Assembly (NCBI GenBank): GCA_007922305.1
Contig: ML677373.1
Coordinates: 12,946,127 to 13,010,126, forward strand
Direction: 5' to 3'
DNA length: 64,000 nucleotides
Source of the DNA: Dermatemys mawii
Lineage: Eukaryota; Chordata; Testudines; Dermatemydidae
Position 1 is the stretch's first letter. Each line of letters starts with the position of its first letter. Below, piece by piece: positions 1 to 12,800 of this stretch. The notes below the pieces were generated by a model. That model saw only the letters and a program-made list of their open reading frames with translations. It ran no database searches and was not told the origin of the DNA. Made by a program: the position numbers and the translations under genes.

Positions 1-468
1 CAGATTTTCACATTCAGACATATTCCTGTGCTGGAGTCCAGTACCCACTGGTTTTCCCTCTTATAGCCCATTGGTGGGTATGAAGTATAGCAGTGATTAC
101 GGATAAATGGGGGGTAGCAGAGAGGAGATAAATCACTACTGCTCTTACCCTCACCTTACAACTGCCTATTAGATTTTCCCAAGATGCACTTCTACCTCCT
201 CAGCATATCAGTTATACCAGTTTACATGTCATACTATTATGCTGCATTCAACACTTTTCTGGTCAACTTATGCTCACCATCCAACACATACTGACCATGC
301 AACACACACTGCCCTTCACAGCACCAGTGGGGACAAGCTCTGCACAGGCTATCTTACTTCTGGCATTTCATAACTTCTGAGCAATTCCCTTGGCAAGCTT
401 AATAAGGTTATTTTAATGCAGTTTTTTGGCATGTAATATTTAAACATGAGAGAGTCTAGTCCACTCAC

Positions 469-2548
469 CTGTGTAACGATGGATCTGGCCAGCACTTTGT
501 TTCCTCCCTTCATCATCATGTTGGTGAATTTACTGCAAGCACAAAACCAGACATGATATAACTGGAACTTTGGTTCCATCACTAGACGTCCCTAATTGTG
601 TTGGTCCTATGATAAAATACTATCCCTGCTAGATTTTGGGTGTCTGTGCTCATCTTTAACTACAATTATTCAATAGATCTTCCTCATGGGAGGAGATTCA
701 AACAAATAAAGGGATTACACAGACTAACCAGGCTGCCCATTGCCTTCCTGTGACAAAGGCTGATGGGGTGGGAGGCACTACAATGGCTTTACTTTTCAGC
801 AGTAATGGGCTCAGAAGCAGAGCTCTCAATTACTCCATCCATTACATTGTTCAAAATAAGAGCTATTTATTCAAATTTAAACAGCAAATCCCTATCCAGG
901 GAGAGAGAGCTCACTAACAAACCTCTGCATCCAACTCATCTGCCGCCCTCATTCTGGAGAGGAGAAGAGAGAATTCTGTGGACATGATCCTGTTGGGAGC
1001 TGACCTCTAGCCATCCACCGGGGTTGTGACTGCTCAGCGCTTCTGAGCAATGAACCTAGTCCTGCTCCCATTGAAGTCAATGGCAAAACTCCCAGTCACT
1101 TCAGTGAGAGCAGGATCAACTGTCCATGATCCTTGGGAGACAGCTGGTGTAATGGAGGATACTGTGCTTTCTGACCTGATTGTAGGGTCACTGAACACAG
1201 AACTGGTGACATTAGGCGCAGCAGCTTTTATGGGCTGGAGGGCCTTGAGCTCCTGCTGTTTTTTCTCCTCCTCGGACAGCTCCTCCAGGGGTTTGCGGTA
1301 CACCTCCTTGTTCACTTCTGGTTCAAGGTAACGGGGGCCATACCGGCTCCATCTCACCTGGGTCAGCCTGCAAAAAGTAAGATGGGATGAAGGGGTCTGT
1401 AAATTGGCACCGCTGTATACAGCATTCCTCAGTCTGGCTCACCAAATCCATCTCCGGTGTTACGGAACAAGTCTAAGAACCGACAGGGAAAGAGACTAGT
1501 ATTGGGGATATGCACTCTTCCACCTTTATTAGCATGATTCATATTCTAGTATTGTTCAGGGGCCTCAGTCAGGATCAGGGCCCATTGTGTTGGGTGCTGT
1601 ACAAATACATTGCAACAGAGTCCCTTCCTGCAAGAGACTGCAATGTCAATAGGGTCTAAAAATTTCCACATGGCAAATAATGAACTTCTGGTCACCCATA
1701 AACTACTGAATGTTAAATTTAATAATGACTGTAAATCCAAAAAGAATGTAGAGTCTTGATAGCAGCATGCATCTCTCCCTCTCTGCCAACCACTCACCTG
1801 AGCTACTCCCAGACAGCAATAGTCCCTGCTCCAACCCCAATATGTGCTGGAAGTAGGGATACTGGCTTAAAGTGATTTCTATGATATACTGTGGGGATCC
1901 CCAAATTTTTCAGGATCACCCCTCCCTTACCCCTATATGTTCCCCCTCCCCACCAGGGCCCAGGGCAGGGTCACAGTTCCAGGGGGGATGTAGATGGGAG
2001 TAAGAGAGCTGAGGCTGGGGCCCTGGGACAGGAAAGGCTGTGAGGCGGGAAGCACATCTGGGTAGCACTCCCTCCCTGAGACCCATGGGGGCTAGCCTAG
2101 GGCCCATCCACGCCCCCCCCCGCCCCCGTTCCTCTGAAGCCCCTAAGGGACGCACCCCACAATATGGGGACCTGTTATACAGGGTTCAGTTTGGTTTAAT
2201 GGCTGAGCACCCCCACTGTACAAATAGCTCCAGCGCCCTTCAATGTCCCATTCTCCTCCCCTGGTGCAGGGCAGGGGGCAGCAGTCGCGCTGCCCACTCT
2301 TCCCCCGGGAGCAGGGCCGACGCTCGGGGAGAGGGGCCTGATCCCTGAGAACAGGGACTAGCGGGGCTGCCTGACAACCTGCCCCGACAGCGCAGGGCGG
2401 CAGCTCTCCTCCAGCACCGCGTGACGCTACCGCGCCTCCGCCGCCGCCAGCGGGCTGCTCCTTACCAACACCCGGGCAGCCAGGCCCGCGCGGGAGCGGC
2501 CAGCTGACGGCCCAGCGCCTCAAGCCGCCCCGCCATGGGAGCCGCCAT
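469..2548 (-). CDS. MRPS7: Mitochondrial ribosomal protein uS7m, 5' part (coding exons 1-3)
   Basis: Component of the head of the small subunit of the mitochondrial ribosome, where uS7m contacts 12S rRNA. Three coding exons read on the minus strand: 2548-2466, 1367-1176 and 532-469. All introns are GT-AG and the phases agree (83 nt, then 192 nt, then 64 nt, giving 113 codons). The start lies in AAGATGGCGGC. Exon 1 gives a basic, alanine-rich leader suited to mitochondrial import. Exon 2 gives [20 protein letters not shown] and ends in [10 protein letters not shown]; exon 3 gives [20 protein letters not shown], matching the vertebrate protein at the start of the S7 fold. The full protein is about 240 residues, so roughly half is here. 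The next exon was not found in 1-468 and should lie left of the window. Divergent from GGA3. Confidence 0.95.
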
Positions 2549-2720
2549 CTTGCATCCGGGCTCCAGGACCCCGTCAGGCTGCCCCGGGCGCAGCCTGAGT
2601 TGCTGCTATCTCTTGCCCGCCTGGTTGCTACTTGCGTGTGCAGAGTAGGCCTGTGCGCGCCTGCCTGCTAACTACGGGCAGGCCGCTTTCCGGTCGTAGC
2701 AGGATATTTTTTTCCCCACT
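2460..2720 (-). promoter_or_regulatory. MRPS7 promoter / CpG-rich 5' end
   Basis: A GC- and CpG-rich stretch covers MRPS7 exon 1 and the sequence just upstream. A YY1-type site (AAGATGGCGGC on the minus strand, 2541-2551) overlaps the start codon. An ETS/GABP-type core (CCGGAAA on the minus strand) lies at about 2687-2693, some 140 bp upstream of the ATG. Both site types are typical of promoters of nuclear-encoded mitochondrial genes. No TATA box is visible. The transcription start is not defined by the sequence alone. Confidence 0.55.
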
Positions 2721-3783
2721 CTGTCACTCCCTCACCCCCATGTGTATTGCACTAGACGAGAGTGAAACGTGGGTCTCATTCTCCTCTCATAGCAGTTCTA
2801 CTCCAATGCAACTTCATTGACTTGGGTGGAGTACACCCTAATTTACACCAGTGAGCGATCAGAAGCAGGCGCGGCGACCCTGTTTTTCTGGCTTTACAGC
2901 TTCAAAGACCTGCACTGGATCTCAGGCAGGGGTCTGGCAGCAGTGCTCAAACTGTGGGTCACGACCTCAAAGTGGGTCAGGAACCCATTTTAATGGGATG
3001 ACTAGCAGGGCCAGCATTAGACTTGCTGGGACCCAGGGCTGAAGTTTGAGTTCCACCTCCACCCGGGGGTGGCAGGGCTGCAGCTGCAGCTTCCTCTTCC
3101 TGCCACCAGGGCGGAGGGGCTCAGCCGCCACCCCCTCTCTCCAGGGGTCATGTAGTAATTCTGTTGTCAGAAAGGGGATGCAGAGCAATGAAGGCCCATG
3201 AGACTTTTTGAAAATGTCACCCAAAGTTCCAGTATCTGTGCTAGTCCTGTGTGATGTCTTGGTAGGATGAAATGTGAGCCTGTCTTTTGATCACTGTTTA
3301 CATTATTGTACCACCCATAGTTTACATTTCAAGTCCAAAATATCCATTTTCCACAGGCATGGAGTTTCCATCTACTGGATTTTGAGCCAAAACTGGGTAG
3401 CAACTCAGGCTCTGGTCCTGCAGCTGAAGCCATACAGGTGCAGAGTCCACCGATATGGATCTACCAACTGCCAGGAAGGGGCCTCAGTTTGCTAGTTAAG
3501 GTTAACAAAATAAATAAAAGCAAGCCACGTAAGGGGCTCCCGGCCCCACTTCAGACGTAGCTGAGTTACTCGCCATTTGTTCTTGGGGGGTTACCCCCAG
3601 CCTGCTGGGGAGGCTCATGAATCCCACTATGAACAGCCCAGCCCTAGAGGGTGCCACAGTGGGGAGGGGGCCAGTCCCCCGCGCGCCAGTCTCCGCCACA
3701 GAACTGGCGCCCCTCCCCCAGCCCGGCCCGGCCCGGCCCGGCTCTCGCGCGGCTGGGGCGGAGTCTCGGGCCCGGCCGGCAAC
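2549..3783. other. Divergent intergenic interval MRPS7 / GGA3
   Basis: Between the two start codons (1,235 bp) there are the MRPS7 promoter on the left, a short ancient repeat around 2790-2865 (motif ttgacttgggtggagtacac), a hAT fragment at 2941-3200, unassigned single-copy sequence to about 3530, and the GC-rich GGA3 promoter on the right. No open reading frame here resembles a known protein. Confidence 0.7.
2941..3200 (+). mobile_element. hAT-type DNA transposon fragment in the MRPS7-GGA3 divergent interval
   Basis: Begins with the hAT-like terminus cagtgctcaaactgtgggtc. It continues with the recognisable interior of a common sauropsid non-autonomous element (phrases such as aaagtgggtcaggaaccc, and gtcatgtagtaattctgttg near the end). 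The right terminal inverted repeat and the 8-bp target duplication could not be found, so the 3' end is degraded or truncated and the right boundary is approximate. Confidence 0.6.
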
Positions 3784-3860
3784 ATGGCGGAGGCGGACGG
3801 GGAGAGTCTGGAGTCCTGGCTTAGTGAGTGACCCCTGTCCCCCTCCCCTCCGCGGGCCCA
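3535..3860 (+). promoter_or_regulatory. GGA3 CpG-rich promoter and 5' UTR
   Basis: CpG-dense sequence with several GC boxes, including ggggcggagtc just before the ATG, and a short ggccc/cggcc tandem at about 3720-3742. A YY1-type motif (AACATGGCGG, 3781-3790) overlaps the start codon, as at MRPS7. No TATA box was found. The exact transcription start is unknown. Confidence 0.55.
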
Positions 3861-6800
3861 TGCCGACCCATGTCCGCGGCTACCAGCCCCTGTCCCCTCA
3901 GCGTTCCCCGTCTGCTGCCCTCCGTACCCATGTCCCTTGGTCCATGTCCCTCCGTGCCCCCCTGTGCCCACCTTATTGCTGCTCTCCGTCCCCTCTGTGC
4001 CCCTGTGCTCTCCTTACTGCTACTCTCTGAGCCCATGTCCCTTCTCTATTCCATCAGTGCCCCTGTCTGCCGCCCTCCACCTCATCAATATCCCTTCATC
4101 CCCCTGACTCCCCGTCTGCCACCCACTGCCCCTGTCATTTCTCCCCTGTCCCCCAGTTCTGTCCACGCCCCTTGTTCCCCTGTCTCTCCCCCCTCTTAAT
4201 CCATTCTCCTATGTCCTCAGGTCCATGTCCCCCAGTCCTGTCCATGCCTATGTCCCCCTATCCATGCCCCTGTGGCCCCTATCCATGTCTCCCCGTCCTA
4301 TCCATGCTCCTGTTGCCCCTATATCTGTGATGCCCTGCTTCTCTACTCATGTCTCTCTCTCTGCCTAATGCTCCCATGCCCACTCCAGGCCTTCCCACTC
4401 ATGTCCAGTTCTCTCTTCCCTTCTGTGCCCATGCCAACTCCACCCACTTTCTGTCATCTCCACCAACTAAAATGAAAAAAAAAAACGCTTAACAGAATGA
4501 TGGGCTATACAGATGTTTTCTCTGTGTGTAGATGGACAGAGCCTTCTGGTCTCTCTCAGGGGGGAATGATTATTTATTCAGTTATTATCATGCTAGCTGT
4601 TTTATAAACAATGTACCAAGCATCTGCCTGGAATAGGGCTTTCCAGTGCATTTGGGGTTTTATCCCATGTGTCTATCTGTCCTTGCTGACCATTTCTGAG
4701 TCCCTGTCAGGTTATCTAATAGCCTGATGTTGTGTCTGCTGCCTTTTCCCCCTTCCAGCCTCCATCTAGAGTCATGCACAGTCTTTCCTCATTGCTTTTA
4801 AATCAAAAGTCACTGATCATTTCTGAGTACGTACTTGACCTGTCTTGTGCCTGTCCTCTTTTCTCCCAGTGCCTGTCGGCTATCTCCACCTCCTTGTCCC
4901 ACTCAGTGTTGGCTTGTTCTCTCTCTCATTGCCTGGCTTTCTTCCCCATTCTCTTGTCTGCCTCCCTGTCACTCACTCTCTGTCCCTTTCTTGCCACTGA
5001 CTTCCTGTTGCTCTACACTGAACTGTGCTGTTCAGGGGATTGCCTGCTGATGGGGTAATATCAAGGAGGAACTTACTCTGTAGACTGGCTCTCTGCCAGA
5101 GCTGAGGGGTGGGAAGAGAGATGAGTAGTTATGTATTCACACTGGAGGACTGATTCTCCCCTCAAAAATATCCCCACCAATAACTTGTCCAACTGAGTGT
5201 TCACTGTGCTAATTGTGACTGTAAAAATGAAGCAGAAATCCAGAGCTGCAATTGCAGTGGGCATAACAGCAGGTCTGTCCTGTTATTTTGTGATTCATTT
5301 TTGAACCAGGGAAATTCTTTACTCATTCCCCACCTCCTCCAAACTATCAGTTCTTTGGCTATAAAAGGTCAGTAGTCTCTTCTCTAAATTTTCCTGTGGT
5401 TTGGATTCTCATTTGCAAAGTATTCTGTACAAGGTGGTCACACACTTTGTAGGTTGAGCTCCATTCCTTCTCACAGGTTTCCTGTGTGCTGTTTTGTCAC
5501 CCCCTCTATTTCAGGGACTCTCTGCAACCCCCTCTTGCCAGGGACTCTGTGTTTGTCTCCATGCTCCCCCAGTCTTCCTATGCCAGAGATCTCCATGCTC
5601 CCGCTGCCCCCCATGAATGGGACCCCCTTCTTCTCCAATGCCAGAAGCTCTGTGTCCCCGCTCATGACCCTCTCAGCCACATGCCAGGGACTCTGTCTTT
5701 CCCACCTCCCCCAAACCATTGTCCCCACTTTTTCTCCACTATAGCAGGGGTTTGGTGGGCCCTCCAATATCCATGGTATTTATGTCTCCTTCCCCTCATC
5801 CTTTCCCCCCAACTAAATGCTCTGTGTTATCCCCCTACCCTACCACGTGAGGAGCTCTGTGTGTTCCTTTGTAATGCCCTTCCGCACACCTTTATTATTT
5901 TGTCTGGGAGGGAATGGGAAGTCATTCAGGGTGTCAACATGTTAAACTCTATTGGGAGGATGGGCAGAGATAAGATGATGGGGAGATAGTTTTGCTGGGA
6001 AGTGTTAGCTAGTCCATCAACTAGTTCTTGGATCTGTAGACAATTACAGCGGGGGTTGAATCAGGTGGGTCTGTTGACTAGCTGGAAGGAGCTTTATGTG
6101 CCTACCATTTCCTCCTTTCAGTTTTTTGATTTTCATCTGAAACAATAGGATTCTGCCCACTGATGACTAGAACATTCCCTGAAATTTTGGAATAGATCAG
6201 GTGCACCGTTCAAAGTTATTGCTATAGATAGATGACAGAGAAATGCCACCAAGTTGAATGTGAGACCTTGCTTTGCTTGGCCAATTACAATGTGCTATTT
6301 GTCTTAGTCGACACCTGTAGGAATTTCTCCATTAAATCAGTCATACCTTATATATCAGAGAGAAAAGGTGGGTGACGTAATATATTTTATTAGACTAACT
6401 TCTGTTAATGAAAGAGAGAAGCTTTCGAGCTACAACCTCACCCACCATATCTCTATATGTTATACAGTCATGTTACACCAGGGGGAAACCCCTGCCTTAT
6501 TCAAAGATATCATTTCACAATAGGAGTTACAGGCTTCCGATGAAATAAATAGTTTGTCTTTTTAAAAGATTTTATAACAGGAACTGTTACAGGCTTCAAT
6601 ATTTGGAATCATATCTTTAAGGGCAAGTTATTCTCTATTCACAGAATCCTAAAAGTTTAAGGTAGAAAAAGTCTCGGTTCGTCCATCTCCCAGCCAGTGC
6701 TGTAACAGTTCCCAATTGTACATTATTCTGTTCAATCTGACTATTTTTTTGTCCTGTGTTTGTATGGCGTCTGGCACAATGAGATCCTGGTCTGTGACCG

Positions 6801-9800
6801 GGGCTCTTGAGTGTTACTGAAATACAAATAAATAATAATAGTGGTAATAATTTGTTTTTAAATGTTCCAAGGTCTGGGGCTTCCACCCGTTCCATTAGGG
6901 AGACTACTCCACAAGCTACTAAATCTTACTGCCTAGATTTTTCCCTTTCTTTATTTCATCCCACTTCTTTATGTATTTGTAAAAGCCCGAATCAGAGTCC
7001 AGTACTGTACAAATGTAGAACAGAACATAGTCCTTACCCTATAGATTTTACAATCTAAAATCTATTACTCCTAGTTGTATCTCCATATATTAGCTTACAT
7101 AATTCCTCTTCCACCATGGTGTTTACGCTATTCAGATAGGTGTAGAATGTTATCATCTGTCTCTGTAGTTATGTCAGTTGTTTTTAGCTATTAGTCTTTC
7201 CTGCCTGCTGATTATTTTGGCTGATCTTGTGAGTATCTCACAATGTGTCAGTATCTTTCTGGCAATGTATTAATTGTAGCCAGTGACATACTCAGAAACA
7301 CCAGTCTCTCTCTCTCTTTCTCTTCCTCTTCCCAAAGAGAACTAATTAATGGAATACAGCTCATGTATGAAAATATGTCTAATATGAAGGAAATTTTAGG
7401 TTGAGTAGCAGAAAAAGCTTCCCAACGGTTTGAATTTTAAGACTGTGAAAGTTGAGGGACTTGCTGTCCTATGGCTTGGTCACTTACAACTAGATAGGGC
7501 ATATCACTAACTTTGATGAGCCTGATTGAGGTGTGGGGGCAGGGCACATTTTTCATGGGACAGAAGTGGGCTTGAAAGGATCTGTTTTTTATTGGTAAAT
7601 ATTGATCTCACCTCACTTACACAAACTGACAAAAATATTTCCATGGGTAATAATTGAAATGTACAGAAAGACAAAGTAAGAAAAACACTGCTTGAGAACT
7701 GAACAGAGTTTGATTTAAGGATATTTACGTTGTATATTTTGACATATGATATTGAAAATTTGCATTTTAATAGTTCTGAAGCTTTACCTTTTTGAATGGC
7801 AGTGTCTATTGTCTTTAAATAATTATTGTGTGATGACCCATATTGTTTGATCCTCCCCATAATTTCCCACAGGTGTGAACATTTAAATCAATAAAAATAG
7901 AAAAGCTTAAAAATAAACGTCAATATTATCCATCTAAATTATCAACAAAAATGGAAATGAAATATGCCAAGCCTAGATATAAGACTTGAATGTTGCTTCC
8001 TAATTTAAAAAAGTAAGTTTATGCTTGTTCACTGGTACAGTGACTCATGATGGGGTGATTATAGAATCCTCCCATTGTAGAGGAGAACAGATAATTTGTT
8101 TTCCATTGGCCATTGAAGAAATGTATGTGTGCTTGTGGGGGAGTCCGAGGGTCTTTCCCATAGAAACTCCCTCCCTCAGGGAAGTGGAGTTTTGAGAGGA
8201 AAAGATCACAATGGAGATAAACAGGAGAGGTATCTGTTGCCTGATGGCTGTTCTGTTGGATACAGGTGAGGGGAATGTGTGCCATTGTATAACTCTTCAT
8301 TACTTCATGGTAATTGTGTGATTATGGGAGTGGGAAACTTGGTCAGGAAGCTGAACTGCTTATACTGTTTTTCTGATAACTTTCTATCAAAAAAAGGAGT
8401 GTTGTATCAGATGCTAAGCTAGAAGATTTGTACCCATTATGTCCTCACTGAAGGAAGGGGCAAAATCCATACAGTGGTATGGACCAACCTCCCACATCAA
8501 GGAAAGGACAGAACGTGTTTTATGTTACCAAGAATTTTATGAATCAGTGGCACTTGCCCTTCAGCTGCACGGTAGAGCCATTCTGTCATCAGATGGGAGT
8601 CACAGCCTCCATTCCTCACACTGCAGCAGGAGATGTGCTTCAATATGGGATGACCCAGCATCTTTAGCCTCTCTCCCACTTTTGGCTGCTGGGATGACAG
8701 GGCTCTTCCTCTCCCTGCATGTGGTTCCACATCCAGTCTTAGCTGAAATGGGAAGGGGAGGTTAATAAATGAATCTCAGTTGCTCCCACACAGCTGGATC
8801 CTTTTGCTTAACACTCCCTGCTCTGTCTGATGCCCACATACAATGTACAGTAGACTCTCGATTATCCAGGATTGGGTTAACCAGAAAGTGGATTAATCAG
8901 GATGTCAAAAAAAATATATGCGTAACTCGCAGGGCCAGCTCTGGCTCTTTTGCCACAAGCACAAAAAAAAAACCCACCAGGGCACAGGGCAGCCAGTGAA
9001 CCAACCCCTGCTCCGCCCGGCGCAGGGTGGCTGGTGAACCAACCCCCGCTCCTCATATTTCCTATGGATGGTGATTATCCAGGATTTTATTAACCAAGAG
9101 TAATTTTTTCCCTATTGTCCTGGATAATCGAGAGTCTACTGTATCTTATTTATATTATAGTTACCTCCATGATGTGCTAGACTCTGTCTGCACATATAGT
9201 AAATATATAGTGTACTGGCCCAAAGAGCTCATAATCTAGGATGAAGGATAAAACGTGTGTGTTTGTGTGTGTGTGTAACACTATCAACTATCTCCATGTT
9301 ATCATAAGTTAGCATTCTGCTTATTCTGCCTGGGATACAGACAGAGTGAGAACACCAGACACACAGCTGCTAGGAGCTGAGGATCCCAGTTCAAGCCCTC
9401 AATCTTGTAATGGGTATCTAGAATGTTGGCTTGTAAATTTTCCTTCGTTCAACAGAGAAGTAAAACAGTGATAATATGAATCATTCATTAGACAATTAAA
9501 GTTCTCTGTTCCCCAGGGTTCCAAAGCACTGTTATATAAATGAAATAGGCAGCCTTGGTTTACAGCTGAGTGTTATTAGTGTTTCAGGATTTAGAACAGC
9601 AAAGGAATGCTGTGGCTTTGACACTCAGATTAGGTATGAGACAACATTATTATACCATCAGATGTGACCCAAATGTTTCAGTGTCTAAAAGCCAAAGGAC
9701 TGGATAGGGATGGGATTGTGGTAATGTTTTATAGAGCCCCTTCCTCTAGGTGCTGGTTCAGATCTACCGAGTGCTGTTCAGGGGCTTATGTGAAATCCGT

Positions 9801-12800
9801 TGATAAGTTTTATTCTGTGTCCTAGTAGACCAAGTGTTCACATGAAACCTACTTCCACAACGGGTGCTAACTGGATCTTTGTTTGGCAGTATTAACAGAG
9901 AGGCCAAGGATTGAGAACACTGAGGAGTAAAACTCTCCTCCTAGAGGTGATTCTTCCAGATCACAGGTGAGGTACATTAATGAGGCAGTGTGGGGAAGCT
10001 TGTTCTGCTACTGCCTGTACTTTACCTGCTCTGTACACTGAGGATTTCACTCTCCAGGCCAGGACAGAATTTCTGATAGAGCATGTTGACTTCTATGAAA
10101 TATCAATATAATACCTGTATGATCTTCTGTTTGTAAGGAGTGATTTCCTTATGTGGAATGTAATCTCCCTCTAATGATGTCACTCTTCTTATTGGAATTG
10201 ACTATCATGAGTGTTCTGAATATAAAACAACAAGGCTTGTGAGGTGACTCCATGCCTAAACTAAGAATATTCAACTCTTTGAGCTTTCAAGAGATATAGG
10301 GAGAAGTCATTTGAGTTAAAAAGCAGAGCAGCTTTAAAATTAGTGACTACCATGGAAATGTCATTATGTTTCATTGCGCAGTCCAGATCTCCCTCCTGGT
10401 GTCAGAATGTGCAGCCACCCAAATGTCCATTGGTTGAAAGGAATTAGTTGGGGTTGTTTTTTTTTTTTTTGGTAATAATAGAACATCCCATTGTATATTT
10501 CTTAAGTCTGCATTGTGCAAAGAGCAGCACAAGCTGGTGGCATTAGCAGTGGAACGGTGCTTTGGAACACAGAGATTTGCTTGCATGAAGATAACAGGCT
10601 ATTTTGTAAGCCCAGTTTTTCATGCTGCTGTCATGGTGTTTAGAAATCAAGGGCATGGTAATAAGGCTTTAGTGTTTTTAACAAATACGTGGCCCTGCAG
10701 CAACTTCATTTTTAACTAAACTTTCTTGAGTTTAAAACACAGCTCATTAGCTTAATTTAAAGACTAAGGGAAGCAGCTTTGTGGTATATGCCCTTTTGCT
10801 CATCTAGTGTCCCACAGAAGCCACTGGGGCTCAGCCTGGGCACATGTGGAATATTTCACAACACTGGGGCCTGTGAGATTATGGGAGCATTTTTCTGGGG
10901 AAAGCAAAGCCAAACAAACACTGTACGAATGCAACAGCAAGAGGGTTCAGATGCACTTTAAAACAGACGTTTCAGTGAAGTAGTTTGACAATTGTGTTTA
11001 TGCCAGTGGAAGGATGTGAATTGATGACAGTTTGTAGGGTAGTGTACACTTAAACTTATTCTTTTACATTTGCATTTAAGACTACAGTACATGCATGTTT
11101 ACCTACTTTCACTATGGTTTGATTTGCTGCATTTCAGCTGGATTTATAATATGTTTATTTTCCTTGATATTGATTCCTACTGTTGATAACTTAGTCATTG
11201 GGGTAGGGAGAGAGTCCGGATTGGCAATGCAAAACTGCAGCATGTTGTTGCTGCCCATGCAACAAAAAATTTCTGCTCCACTACATCATGCCTCTGTTGG
11301 CTCTGCTGTAAAATTAGGCAGGAGTCTCTGCCACTGAAAACCCAATGCTAGATCTGAGTTGACCTATCTGGAACAGATAAATTCTTAACAAAAGTAGATC
11401 TCAATATTTTCAGTATTCTGCAGTCTGCTTCTTTGTGAGCTAGGGAGTATCCCAAAGTAAGGTCTTAGCAAGCTGGATTGTGAATCTCATTTCCAGTAAG
11501 AAATGCAAAGGCATCTAATAAATTCTGTGATATTCCAAGAATAAGGTATCAAAGCTAAAGCATCTATGTATTGTGTTAAACCCCAGATCCTGCAATTTGT
11601 ACACACGCAAAACGCCCAGTGACTACAAAAAGAGTTTTGCATACAACAGGACTGAAAGCTCTGGCCCTAAGTAGTTCAATAATATAAATGGACAAAGGGG
11701 AGAGAGACGACATTGCAAACCTGCCTAGCTGGGGTGAGACTGTGAAGTTGTTCTCTTCTGTTCAGTAACTAGGAAATACTGAATCTGAAAGTACTTGAGC
11801 ATCGTTGCCAATTTCTGCAGTGAACTGTTAGGTGTTTTGCTAATTTTGGAGTGGCCTGACTTGACTTTGACACTCCTTCCTGACTGAGCACCGACAGATA
11901 TATGGGAATGGAAATTGTGAACATATTTCTCAGTTTTGATGGATGGCAATTGACACTTTTCCCTCGGAATGGCCAATTATTCTGCTTCTAGTTGTGTGTT
12001 GGTAATATGTGGTCTCTTTTTTTTTTTAAACTAAAGATAAAGCCACCAACCCATCTAACCGGCAAGAAGACTGGGAGTACATCATTGGGTTCTGTGACCA
12101 GATCAACAAAGAACTTGAAGGGTATGTATTCCAAGTCAATCAGACTTAGTATTGTATTTTAACATTCTCAACTGAAACAAAATTTTATGTCCTGGTGTTG
12201 ATGTTTTATATTTGTAAAGTATGCCGATATTACAAGGAAAACATGAACATAAAGGAAGCAGAGTAATGTGGAAGCATATCGCAAAGTTATTCCTATTTTC
12301 ATTGAAAAGCAACATGATCTAAGTGCAGGATTGGGTGCCAGGAAAACATGAGTTTTAAACCCACCTCTGACACTGACTGCTTTTCTGGCCTTGGGAATCG
12401 TTCCTAACCTCTCTGTCACAATTTCTCACTCTGTAAAATGAGGATAATGATCTTTCTCATTTATTTTCATATAATATTTCACAGAATCATAGGATTGGAC
12501 GGGACCTCAAGAGTTCTTCTAGTCTGGTCCCCTGCACTCACGGCAAGACTAAGTATTTATCTAGACCCTCCCTGACAGGTGCTTGTCTAACCTGCTCTTA
12601 ACCTCCAATGATAGAGAGTCCACAACCTCCCAAGGCGGTTTATTCCAGTGTTTAACTACCATGATATTTAGGAAGTTTTTTCCTAATGTCCAACCTATGC
12701 CTCCTCCCTTGCTGCAATTTTTATATATTGAGTGATCTCCATTCTGACTCAGCCATTCACAAGTTGATATAAGGTTTTACATCTTTAAAAATCTTTATAA

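Noticed and set aside
1..468. Search for MRPS7 exon 4
   Set aside because: No minus-strand segment here encodes the expected continuation of the S7 domain; the exon is presumably outside the window.
1880..2195. Possible hAT element starting near ggggatccccaaatttttca
   Set aside because: The left end is suggestive, but no matching right terminus or target duplication was found, so it is left out of the feature list.
2143..2523. 126-codon minus-strand frame overlapping MRPS7 exon 1
   Set aside because: It is out of frame with the MRPS7 start at 2548, runs through the exon 1 donor, and has no resemblance to a protein family.
3617..4199. Several 110-140 codon frames around GGA3 exon 1
   Set aside because: They arise from the CpG island and the C-rich tandem repeat that follows; Pro/Ser/Leu-rich translation mirrors the repeat.
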